Source: Streptomyces sp. Ru73 (GTDB lineage Bacteria; Actinomycetota; Actinomycetes; Streptomycetales; Streptomycetaceae). Taken from it: a stretch of 64,000 nucleotides of DNA. Within the stretch, counting starts at the first letter, position 1; each line of letters begins with the position of its first letter. The stretch is from the NCBI RefSeq assembly GCF_002920575.1, contig NZ_PQSQ01000016.1, positions 44,257 through 108,256 on the forward strand. The letters are read 5' to 3'. The notes under the pieces were generated by a model. The model had not been told where the DNA came from, did not search any database, and saw nothing but the letters and a program-made list of their open reading frames with translations. Shown here in pieces: positions 1 through 7,231 of this stretch. Position numbers and translations under genes: made by a program.

Positions 1-628
1 CCTCGTCGGTCGCCGAGGTGGCGACGATCAGCGCGACGAAGTGGTCCACCAGCCAGTCGCGCAGCTCGTCCAGCGGCGGCTGCTTCTCCTCGTCCACCCA
101 GATCAGCGAGGCGGCCTCGACGGCGGTGATCCACGTACGGACCATCATCCGCAGCCGGGGACCCGGCTCCGGGGCACCGAGGTGGTGCAGGATCTGCTCG
201 GCCGCGGTGCGCCGCACCTCGTCGACGATGGCGTCGGTGCGGGCCGTCTCCACGACGCTGCCGCCCTGGAGCAGGGCGCTGAACCCGGCGTCGTGCTCGT
301 CCACGAAGGCGAGGTAGCGGTCCAGGGCGCGGCCCAGCCGCTCGGTGAGCGGCCCGGTCTCCGCCTCCGCGAAGCAGCCTTCGAGGTTGTCGGCGGCGCT
401 GCGCAGCGCCGCCTCGTACAACTGCTGCTTGCCGCCCGGGAAGTAGCGGTAGACCAGCGGCCGGGAGACCTGCGCGGCGTTCGCCACGTCGTCCAACGAC
501 ACGTCCTCCGGTGCGCGTTGGGCGAAGAGCCCGAGCGCCGCCGTCAGCAACTGGGCACGCCGCTCCGCCACGCTCAGCCGCCGGTAGGCGGGGCGGGGTA
601 CTGCTGGGGCGGTGCCGCTGCCGTTCAT
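1..628 (-). CDS. TetR/AcrR family transcriptional regulator (3' end outside window)
   Basis: The reading frame begins at an ATG at 628 on the minus strand and stays open to the window edge, so the C-terminus is missing. Residues about 20-65 form a TetR helix-turn-helix, with the typical stretch VSRPLVYRYFPGGKQQLYE at the end of the recognition region. The rest looks like a helical ligand-binding domain that starts with many acidic and Leu residues. TetR proteins usually repress adjacent genes until a small ligand binds. It is co-oriented with the AurF-like gene at 690-1634, 61 bp downstream of that gene's stop, and a TetR-like palindrome lies between the two diiron genes, so those genes are the obvious candidates for regulation. 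The link is inferred. Confidence 0.9.
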   Translation of the reverse strand, partial: MNGSGTAPAVPRPAYRRLSVAERRAQLLTAALGLFAQRAPEDVSLDDVANAAQVSRPLVYRYFPGGKQQLYEAALRSAADNLEGCFAEAETGPLTERLGRALDRYLAFVDEHDAGFSALLQGGSVVETARTDAIVDEVRRTAAEQILHHLGAPEPGPRLRMMVRTWITAVEAASLIWVDEEKQPPLDELRDWLVDHFVALIVATSATDE

Positions 629-689
629 GGACAGCAGCGTAACCGCCGCAAGCCGCCCGCCGCCGGGGTGGTTTGCCTCCTCCGCCGGC

Positions 690-1634
690 TCAGGGCAGCA
701 GGCCGGAGCTCTGCCAGAGCTTGCGGCCCGCACCGCGCAGGACGCCGATCTCGTCCAGGAAGTCGGTCAGCCGCTTGGCGCCGGTCTGCATCACCTCGCG
801 CCGGTGCCCGCTGGCCTTGACCTGGGCGACGGCCTCGGCACGGTTCAGCCCGACGTTCGTGTACACCATCGGGTTGATGAACGCCTGGGAGAAGACGCGG
901 GCGAACTCGCCGGAGGTGAGCCGGGTGAACTCGCAGCTCCAGCGGGGCGCCGTCATCATCTGGCGGCGCAGCTCCTCACGCGCGTACCGGACGTGCCGGG
1001 CCTCCTCCACGACATGGATCCGGGTGACGCCGCGGACCAGCGGCTGGATGCGCTCGTCCGGGAAGGTGAGCCGCTGCATCCAGTCCAGGATCTCCTCGCC
1101 GAGGAGGGTCGCGGTGAACGAACCGGGCGTGGTGGAGACCGTCTTGAAGAGCCGGCCGAGGCTGTGGTGGACCTTGGAGACCGGGTAGACGGGCGCGCCG
1201 CTGCGCGTGATCAGCTTGGCGAACATCTTGGAGTGGCGGCACTCGTCGGCGATCTCGGTCAGCGCGTAGCGGACGTGCGAGCTGGTCGGCGACTTGTCGT
1301 AGATGTGCCGGGTCAGCAGCTGCATCAGGATGATCTCGAACCAGATGCCGAGCGACGCCAGCGACGCCGCCTCGTGCTTGGAGAGTTCGATCCGCTGCTC
1401 CTCGGGCATCCGGTGCCACAGCGGGGTGCCGTACAGGGACACCAGCTCCGGAGGCCAGAACCACTTGCCCTCCTCCAGCGGCGCGTCCCAGTCCAGCTCG
1501 GTGTCCGGGTCGAACGAGTGCTTGGCGGAGGAGTCCAGCAGTCGCTCGGCGACCTGCTCGCGGTCCTTGAGCAGCCCGAGCGCGTCCCGCAGGACCTCGG
1601 CCTCCGCCGTGCTGATGTCAGGCGCTGTCGTCAT
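690..1634 (-). CDS. AurF-like diiron oxygenase
   Basis: This 314-residue protein resembles the p-aminobenzoate N-oxygenase AurF family, non-haem diiron enzymes with a ferritin-like four-helix bundle that oxidise amines or related substrates. Two helices carry the expected ExxxH/ExxH iron-ligand motifs: EIADECRHSKMF near residue 130 and HVVEEARHVRYARE near residue 210, with further Glu and His in GEEILDW and KHEAASL. No signal peptide or membrane segment is visible. It is transcribed divergently from a second ferritin-like gene at 1805 and lies upstream of the TetR gene. The substrate cannot be read from sequence; assignment to the AurF-like family is firm, N-oxygenase activity is not. Confidence 0.85.
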   Translation of the reverse strand: MTTAPDISTAEAEVLRDALGLLKDREQVAERLLDSSAKHSFDPDTELDWDAPLEEGKWFWPPELVSLYGTPLWHRMPEEQRIELSKHEAASLASLGIWFEIILMQLLTRHIYDKSPTSSHVRYALTEIADECRHSKMFAKLITRSGAPVYPVSKVHHSLGRLFKTVSTTPGSFTATLLGEEILDWMQRLTFPDERIQPLVRGVTRIHVVEEARHVRYAREELRRQMMTAPRWSCEFTRLTSGEFARVFSQAFINPMVYTNVGLNRAEAVAQVKASGHRREVMQTGAKRLTDFLDEIGVLRGAGRKLWQSSGLLP

Positions 1635-1649
1635 GGCTGTGGTACCTCG

Positions 1650-1760
1650 CTCATGGGGTTACCGGCGGTCACGTTTTATGAGACTGCGCGTCAGTAAGGG
1701 CGTCAATCCCCTGCGCACGACTTATTGACCGGCCGGTAATACGCGCGAGAGCCTGCCAAC
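1650..1760. promoter_or_regulatory. divergent promoter region with a TetR-like palindrome at 1723-1741
   Basis: The gap between the two divergent diiron genes holds TATTGACCGGCCGGTAATA (1723-1741), an inverted repeat with arms TATTgACCGG/CCGGTAATA broken by one extra G. It overlaps a TTGACC -35-like hexamer for the plus-strand gene. A half-related sequence GTTACCGGCGGTCAC lies at 1658-1672. On the minus strand, TTGACG followed 17 bp later by TCTCAT can serve as promoter for the AurF-like gene. The palindrome size and position suit a TetR operator; binding by the neighbouring regulator is inferred. Confidence 0.45.
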
Positions 1761-1804
1761 TACCGGGCACGCCGCGGTGACCGGTGATTCCCGAGGAGGC
1801 ACCC

Positions 1805-2914
1805 GTGTCGACACATGAGCTCTACGCCACCGATCCCGGAGCCCCGCTGTGGCAGGTACCCGCCACCGGCGCGGCCCGTTTCACCTGGGAGTACGACGAC
1901 GGCCGCGACCGCCTCCTCGCCCTGTACAAGAAGGGCAAGGACAAGCAGTGGGACGCGGACCTGCGCATCGACTGGGACCTGGAGGTGGACCCGCACGACC
2001 CGCTCGGCACCCCCGACGAATCCATGTCGCTGTACGGCACCAAGTACTGGGACAAGATGTCGGCGAAGGAGCGCGGGGAGCTGCGGCAGCACTACACCTC
2101 CTGGCAGTTCAGCCAGTTCCTCCACGGTGAGCAGGGCGCGATGGTCTGCGCGGCGCGGATCGTCGAATCGGTACCCGACCTGGACGCGAAGTTCTACTCC
2201 GCGACCCAGACCATGGACGAGGCGCGGCACGCCGAGATCTACAGCCGCTTCCTCCAGGAGAAGATCGGGATGCTCTACCCGATCAACGACAACCTCCAGT
2301 CCCTGCTGAACGACACCCTCAAGGACTCCCGCTGGGACATGCCCTACCTCGGCATGCAGGTCCTCATCGAGGGCCTGGCCCTGGCCGCCTTCGGCATGAT
2401 CCGGGACACCACGGACAAGCCGCTCCCGAAGCAGATCCTCGCGTACGTCATGCAGGACGAGGCCCGGCACGTCGCCTTCGGGCGGATGGCCCTGCGCGAC
2501 TACTACAAGCAGCTCACCGAGGCCGAGCTGCGCGAACGCGAGGACTTCGTCATCGAGGGCTGCTACCTGATGCGCGACCGGCTGCGCGGCCTCGAAGTAC
2601 TGGAGAACTGGGGCATCCCGAAGGCGGAGGCCGAGGAGTTCACCGAGCAGTCCGAGTTCCTGCACCTCTTCCGCAAGCTGCTCTTCAGCCGCATCGTCCC
2701 GTGCGTGAAGGACATCGGCCTGTGGGGCAAGCGTCTCCAGCAGACCTACCTCGACATGGGCGTCTTCGACCTCGGCGACTCCAACCTGGACCTGCTGATG
2801 GCCCAGGACGAGGAACTGGCCGAGAAGCTGGACGCGGAACGCTTCGCGGCCGAGGAAGCGGCCCGCACCGCCGAGGTCGCCGAAGCCATCGCCCGCGGCG
2901 GCGCGGAGGGGTGA
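1805..2914 (+). CDS. ferritin-like diiron-domain protein (R2-like superfamily)
   Basis: A 369-residue protein with a ferritin-like diiron bundle: GEQGAM and TMDEARHAEIY in the first half, then LIEGLALAAFG and MQDEARHVAFGRMAL in the second, which gives the two E...ExxH iron-binding pairs seen in R2-like oxidases and related N-oxygenases. The C-terminal 40 residues are a charged Glu/Ala-rich helix. I chose the GTG at 1805 because GAGGAGG sits 6 bases before it; an upstream GTG at 1784 would put that ribosome site inside the gene. It is divergent from the AurF-like gene, so the two may act on the same substrate. Reaction unknown. Confidence 0.82.
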   Translation: MSTHELYATDPGAPLWQVPATGAARFTWEYDDGRDRLLALYKKGKDKQWDADLRIDWDLEVDPHDPLGTPDESMSLYGTKYWDKMSAKERGELRQHYTSWQFSQFLHGEQGAMVCAARIVESVPDLDAKFYSATQTMDEARHAEIYSRFLQEKIGMLYPINDNLQSLLNDTLKDSRWDMPYLGMQVLIEGLALAAFGMIRDTTDKPLPKQILAYVMQDEARHVAFGRMALRDYYKQLTEAELREREDFVIEGCYLMRDRLRGLEVLENWGIPKAEAEEFTEQSEFLHLFRKLLFSRIVPCVKDIGLWGKRLQQTYLDMGVFDLGDSNLDLLMAQDEELAEKLDAERFAAEEAARTAEVAEAIARGGAEG

Positions 2915-2989
2915 CGGAAGCGGTGCCGCCCGACGGGGCGGCCGGGGGGCGGAGCGGTACTGCCCAGCGGGGCGGACGGAGGGAGCCGA

Positions 2990-3505
2990 GTGGTGCGGCC
3001 CGACGGGGTGGCCGGGGGGACGGGAGCGCCGTTGCCCGGCGGGGCGCGCAGAGCGGCGCTGCCCGGCCGGGCGGGCAGGGCGAGCGGAGAGGCGCGGCCC
3101 GCCTGGACGCTGCGCCGGCCGCGCTCGGCGGCCGGCTGGACGATGGCCGTCTTCGGCGCGTGCGCGCTGGTGATGGGCGTGACCGGCCTGGTCGCGCCCG
3201 GCGCGCTGCTCGGCGCGCTCGGCTTCGCCGACCCGGACGTGCGCGCCCCCGCCGACCACACCCGGACCTTCCTCACCGCGTCCTCGATGGCCTCCCTCAA
3301 CATGGGCGCGTACTACCTGCTCGCCGCCGCGGCCGACTGGCGCGCCTTCTTCCGCTGGACCGTCCCCTTCCGCCTGCTGACCTGCGCCGTCTTCACGCTC
3401 TCCGTCGTCGGCGGCGCGGCGCCCGCGGGCTTCCTCGGAGTCGGCCTCTGGGAAGGCGCGGGCGCGGCGGCGACGGGATACGCGCTGCTCAGGGAGCGGC
3501 GGTGA
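2990..3505 (+). CDS. small hypothetical membrane protein
   Basis: From the ATG at 3143 the frame encodes about 120 residues with three to four hydrophobic helices (AVFGACALVMGVTGLVAPGA, TASSMASLNMGAYYLLAAA, LLTCAVFTLSVVGGAAPA, LWEGAGAAATGYALL). The GTG at 2990 has a ribosome-site-like GGAGGGA 5 bases upstream but adds a 51-residue Gly/Arg/Ala-rich leader of biased composition, so the shorter start may be the real one. It follows the ferritin-like gene by 75 bp in the same direction and could be cotranscribed. I do not recognise a family and assign no function. Confidence 0.6.
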   Translation: MVRPDGVAGGTGAPLPGGARRAALPGRAGRASGEARPAWTLRRPRSAAGWTMAVFGACALVMGVTGLVAPGALLGALGFADPDVRAPADHTRTFLTASSMASLNMGAYYLLAAAADWRAFFRWTVPFRLLTCAVFTLSVVGGAAPAGFLGVGLWEGAGAAATGYALLRERR

Positions 3506-3535
3506 GCGGACGAGTACGGCCCGGACGAGTGCGGC

Positions 3536-4021
3536 TCAGAGCGCGGCGGGGAACGTCGTGCGGAGGCTGAAGGCGTGCGGCGTCGGACCGTGCTCCCGCA
3601 GGTGCAGCAGACGCTCCTCGGCCTCGGCGACGGTCGGTTCGTGCCCGGACGGCACCCACCACAACGCGGTCATCGCCTCGTCCACCTTCTCGAACCACTC
3701 CCGGCGCCGCGCCAGGAACTCCCGGTGCAGCCCGGTGTACATGAAGGCGGTGAGCGCGGGGACGTCCCGCCACACCGACATGTTCACGATCAGCCACTCG
3801 TCCCCGAAGACGGCGATGTCGGTGGCGTCCCCGCCCTCCGACTGCAGCCGCCACACGAACCCGTCGGCGGCGTCGGCGAGCGCGTTCACCGGCTCCAGCC
3901 CGTCGACGAAGTCCTTCAGTTCGGGGGAGTCCAGCGGCGCTTTGAGGCGGGCGATGTTGACCTGGGCGAGTACCGGTAACGACACGGAGGACGGCGGCGC
4001 GGCCGCGGCAGACGTGATCAT
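3536..4021 (-). CDS. DUF3291 domain-containing protein
   Basis: A 161-residue soluble protein. The order LAQVNIARLKAPLDSPELKDFVDGLEPVNALAD followed by DGFVWRLQ, NMSVWRDVPALTAFMYT and ALWWVPSGHEPTVAEA is characteristic of DUF3291, a dimeric alpha/beta-barrel (antibiotic-biosynthesis-monooxygenase-like) fold without established function. The full domain is present from residue about 15 to 150. It is convergent with the small membrane protein gene (31 bp apart) and lies alone on the minus strand before the ABC ATPase. No catalytic residues can be named. Confidence 0.85.
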   Translation of the reverse strand: MITSAAAAPPSSVSLPVLAQVNIARLKAPLDSPELKDFVDGLEPVNALADAADGFVWRLQSEGGDATDIAVFGDEWLIVNMSVWRDVPALTAFMYTGLHREFLARRREWFEKVDEAMTALWWVPSGHEPTVAEAEERLLHLREHGPTPHAFSLRTTFPAAL

Positions 4022-4115
4022 GCCCGCACCCTAGCGACGGGGCGCGGGCTCGGTCACCGGGCCGACCGCATGCTGGTCACGGAGCCGGCCGCTCCGTGAC
4101 CAGAGGCGCGCCCGG

Positions 4116-4226
4116 AGCGGACCGGCGCAGCGTCCTGCTCAGCGGCGCCTGGAGCGGACCGGCGCAGCATCCCGCTCAGCGGCGCCTGGAGCGGACCGGC
4201 GCAGCATCCCGCTCAGCGGCGCCCGG
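4116..4226. repeat. three tandem copies of a 37-bp repeat
   Basis: Copies lie at 4116-4152, 4153-4189 and 4190-4226 with only a few substitutions. Each contains the perfect inverted repeat CCGCTCAGCGG (in copies 2 and 3; one change in copy 1), so the array can form three small hairpins. The last copy overlaps the final codons and stop of the ABC ATPase gene (stop at 4213), meaning the array probably arose by duplication of the gene's 3' end. It could act as the gene's transcription terminator. Confidence 0.85.
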
Positions 4227-5025
4227 AGCGGGCCAGCCAGCGGCCCTCGTGCCGGCTGACCTCGATCGGCCGCCCGAAGCAGGCCGTCATGCCCGCGTCG
4301 GTCAGCACCTCCTCCACCGGCCCCTGCGCCTGCACGCGCCCCTCGCGGAGCAGCACCGCGTGGCCGATGGCCGGCGACAGCTCCTCCAGATGGTGCGTCA
4401 CGGTGATCGTCGCCAATTCCGGCCTGCCGAGGGCCAGCTGGTGCATGGTGTCGATCAGGTCCTCGCGGGACGGCAGGTCGAGCGCGTTGAACGGCTCGTC
4501 GAGCAGCAGCAGCGAGGGGTCGGCCATCAGCGCGCGGGCGATCAGCAGCCGCGCCCGCTGCCCGCCCGAGCACACCCCGTACGGCCGGTCCGCAAGGTCC
4601 TTGCAGTCCAGCTCGGTCAGCAGCGCGTGCGCGCGCTCCCGCACGGCGTCGTCGTACTGCTTCCACAGCGGCTGCACGGTGCCGCTCGCGCCGGTGAGGA
4701 CGACGGTGTGTCCCGGCAGGTCCTGCGGCACCTTCTGCGCGCTGGACACCAGGCCGATCGCGGCGCGCAGCTCTCGTACGTCCACCGTGCCGAGCCGGTG
4801 CCCGAGCACCTCCACGGTGCCGGTGGTCGGGAACATCAGCGCGCCGACGAGCCGGAGGATCGTGGTCTTCCCGGCACCGTTCGCACCGAGCAGCGCCCAG
4901 TGCTCCCCGCTGCGTACGGACCAGTCGATGCCGTCGAGGATGACCTGACCGGTGGTGATGCGCCGGACGCTCGCCCCCGAAAGGGCAGCGATCACACGCG
5001 CCTGAGTGTCGTCCGATGGGCTCAT
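4213..5025 (-). CDS. ABC transporter ATP-binding protein
   Basis: A 270-residue single-domain ABC ATPase. Visible elements in order: Walker A GANGAGKTT near residue 50, Q-loop region SSAQKVPQ, signature CSGGQRARL, Walker B LLLLDEPFNAL and H-loop ITVTHHLEEL. No permease gene is adjacent, so it either pairs with a distant permease or belongs to the soluble YlmA/ModF-like group that the sequence resembles. The ATG at 5025 is used. Cytoplasmic; ATP hydrolysis is expected because all motifs are intact. Its 3' end runs into the 37-bp repeat array. Confidence 0.9.
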   Translation of the reverse strand: MSPSDDTQARVIAALSGASVRRITTGQVILDGIDWSVRSGEHWALLGANGAGKTTILRLVGALMFPTTGTVEVLGHRLGTVDVRELRAAIGLVSSAQKVPQDLPGHTVVLTGASGTVQPLWKQYDDAVRERAHALLTELDCKDLADRPYGVCSGGQRARLLIARALMADPSLLLLDEPFNALDLPSREDLIDTMHQLALGRPELATITVTHHLEELSPAIGHAVLLREGRVQAQGPVEEVLTDAGMTACFGRPIEVSRHEGRWLARSGRR

Positions 5026-5268
5026 GCGCGCAGGTTAGCTGCATTGGACACCTTTATGCGGGGGCGTCCGGCGGGTGGACGGGGAAAGGGGCCGGGACCG
5101 GCCAGGCCGGGAAGCGCCGACCGGGCCGGGAAGCGCCGGCCGGGCCGGGGGCGAGGTCGGGGGCGAGGGCGCCAACCGGGACGGGGTGTTGCCCTGGCGG
5201 GCGCGAGCGGCCGCGCCGCCCCGCCCGCCGCGAGTCCGGCCCCCGGCGGTTACCTCCCGGCCCCGCCC

Positions 5269-5733
5269 TCAGCCCTCGCTCAGTCCCAACAGCCCCCGCA
5301 TCCGTGCGTACTTCGCCGTCAGCCGCTCCCGCGTCGCCTCGTCCAGCACGGCCAGCCGCGCCGGATCGGCGTTGTGCGCGAGGTCGGCCTCCTTGATCAG
5401 CAACGCACCCGGCGTGGCCAGGATCCGCGCCGCGTACTCCTCCGGCGGCTCCCCGGCCCGCTTGGTCACCGCCAGCACCATGTCCTTGGTGGCCCGGGTC
5501 AGCGCCGCGCCCGCCAGCCACTCCGCCGTCAGCGCGTCGTCCTCCACCGCGTCGTGCAGCCACGCCGCCGCGATCTGCTCCGCGCTCCCGCCCCGCGCCC
5601 GCACCCCCTCGGCCACCGCCGCCAGATGCTCCGCATACGGCCGCCCGGCCTTGTCGGTCTGCCCCTCATGCACCCGCCGCGCCAGCGCTTCGACCTCGTC
5701 CAGGCTCAGCAGTTCCGTCTGTGTCATGGCCAT
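5269..5733 (-). CDS. HD-domain phosphohydrolase-like protein
   Basis: About 154 residues with the metal-binding HD signature AAAWLHDAVEDD near residue 65 and an upstream conserved His in YAEHLAAVAEGV, the pattern of RelA/SpoT-type hydrolase (MESH1-like) and related phosphohydrolases. A later LIKEADLAHNADPARL segment supplies another Asp/Asn pair typical of this group. Candidate starts are the ATGs at 5733 and 5727; neither has a strong ribosome site, so a leaderless transcript is possible. Substrate unknown; (p)ppGpp hydrolysis is conceivable but not shown. The 240 bp downstream is GC-rich and holds no gene I can support. Confidence 0.78.
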   Translation of the reverse strand: MAMTQTELLSLDEVEALARRVHEGQTDKAGRPYAEHLAAVAEGVRARGGSAEQIAAAWLHDAVEDDALTAEWLAGAALTRATKDMVLAVTKRAGEPPEEYAARILATPGALLIKEADLAHNADPARLAVLDEATRERLTAKYARMRGLLGLSEG

Positions 5734-5773
5734 ATTGTGTCGTGCCCGGTGGCGCACGACCGGCGCTCCGTAC

Positions 5774-7231
5774 TTACCGGTCGAGCGCCGCCTGCATCAC
5801 CGCGCGGGCGATCGGGGCCGCGTTGCCGCCGCCGCTGATGTCGGCGCGGTCGGCCGCGGCGTCCTCGACGACGACGGCCACCGCGACCGCCGGGTGGTCG
5901 GCGCCGTGTGCCCGGGCCCAGGAGAGGAACCAGGCGTACGGGGTGCCGGAGTTGCCGACGCCGTGCTGGGCGGTGCCGGTCTTGCCGCCGACCGTCGCGC
6001 CGGGGATCGCCGCCTTCGTGCCGGTGCCCCGGGTGACCACGTCGGTCATCAGCTCGCGCAGCTGCCGTGCCGTGTCCTTGCTCATCGCGCGGTGCAGGCG
6101 GCGCGGGCGGGTGTGCGTGAGGGTGTTGCCGTGTGCGTCGGTCAGCCGGTCCACCAGGTACGGGCGCCGCAGGTCGCCATCGTTGGCGACCGCCGAGGCG
6201 ACCATCGCCATCTGCAGCGGGGTGGCGGCCGTGTCGTACTGGCCGATCGAGGACAGTGCGAGCTGCGCGTCGTTCATGTCGGTGTCGAAGGTGCTCTCGG
6301 CCACCCGGGACGGGATCATCAGCCGGTCGTCGTTGAAGCCGAAGCCGGCGGCCGTGTCCGCCATCCCGTCCAGCCCGACGTCCACGCCGAGGTGCGCGAA
6401 GACGGTGTTGCAGGAGACCTCGAAGGCGTGCCGCAGGGAGGCGTCCTCGCAGCCGCCCGCTTCGTTGGTGAGCCGGGTGGACGTGCCGGGGAGGCGGTAC
6501 GGGCTCGGGGTGTCCGTGGCGGCGTCCGGATCGTCCACCACGCCGTGCTCCAGCGCGGCCGCCGCGGTGACGACCTTGAACGTCGAGCCGGGCGGATAGG
6601 TCTGGCGCAGCGCCCGGTTGAGCATCGGCCGGTCGGCCGCCGCGTTCAGCCGGGTCCAGGCGTCGGTGGTGGCCGAGCCGCTGCCGGACAGCTCGCCCGG
6701 GTCGTACGACGGCGTACTGACCAGGGCGAGAATCTTTCCGGTCGCCGGCTCGACGGCGGCGACCGCGCCCTTCTTGCCGCCCAGGCCCTCGTACGCGGCC
6801 CGTTGCAGCGCCGGGTCGATGGTGGTGATCACGTCGCCGGCGGGCTGCTGTTCGCGGGTGAGCGCGGTCCACAGCGGGATCGGGCCGAGCCGGTCGTCCG
6901 TGCCGGAGAGGATGCCGTCCTCGGCGTTCTCCAGGAGCGTGGTGCCGTAGATCTGCGAGGCGTAGCCGGTGACGGGCGCGTACAGCGGGCCCTGCGTGTA
7001 CGTACGGGCGTACCGCAGCGAGCCGCCGCTGTCCCGGGAGCCGGTCACGGACCGGCCGCCGACCACGATGGCGCCGCGCGGCTGGTCGTACCGCTGGAGG
7101 TCGGCCCGGCGGTTGGCGGGGTTGCGGGCGTACTCGTCCGCGTTGAGGAGCTGCACGCGGGCGGCGTTCAGGAGCAGCAGGACCAGGAGGAGGAGACAGA
7201 ACGCCGAGGTGCGGCGGATGTGGCGGATCAC
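5774..7231 (-). CDS. class B penicillin-binding protein (PBP2 family)
   Basis: A 485-residue peptidoglycan transpeptidase with an N-terminal membrane anchor (AFCLLLLVLLLLNAARVQLL, residues about 10-30), a dimerisation segment, and a transpeptidase domain with the active-site motifs STFK near residue 235, SCN near 293 and KTGTA near 415. It forms septal or lateral-wall crosslinks with a SEDS glycosyltransferase partner. The gene overlaps the upstream RodA/FtsW-like gene by four bases, so both are translated together. In Streptomyces a pbp2-rodA pair like this is one of several paralogous sets, and is probably dispensable or stage-specific. Confidence 0.93.
   Translation of the reverse strand: MIRHIRRTSAFCLLLLVLLLLNAARVQLLNADEYARNPANRRADLQRYDQPRGAIVVGGRSVTGSRDSGGSLRYARTYTQGPLYAPVTGYASQIYGTTLLENAEDGILSGTDDRLGPIPLWTALTREQQPAGDVITTIDPALQRAAYEGLGGKKGAVAAVEPATGKILALVSTPSYDPGELSGSGSATTDAWTRLNAAADRPMLNRALRQTYPPGSTFKVVTAAAALEHGVVDDPDAATDTPSPYRLPGTSTRLTNEAGGCEDASLRHAFEVSCNTVFAHLGVDVGLDGMADTAAGFGFNDDRLMIPSRVAESTFDTDMNDAQLALSSIGQYDTAATPLQMAMVASAVANDGDLRRPYLVDRLTDAHGNTLTHTRPRRLHRAMSKDTARQLRELMTDVVTRGTGTKAAIPGATVGGKTGTAQHGVGNSGTPYAWFLSWARAHGADHPAVAVAVVVEDAAADRADISGGGNAAPIARAVMQAALDR

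Noticed and set aside
1760..3259. A long minus-strand frame antisense to the ferritin-like protein gene
   Set aside because: Mostly Ala/Arg/Gly with no domain; the plus-strand gene has diiron motifs and a ribosome site.
4116..4226. 37-bp repeats as a CRISPR array
   Set aside because: The copies are directly adjacent with no spacers and no cas genes.
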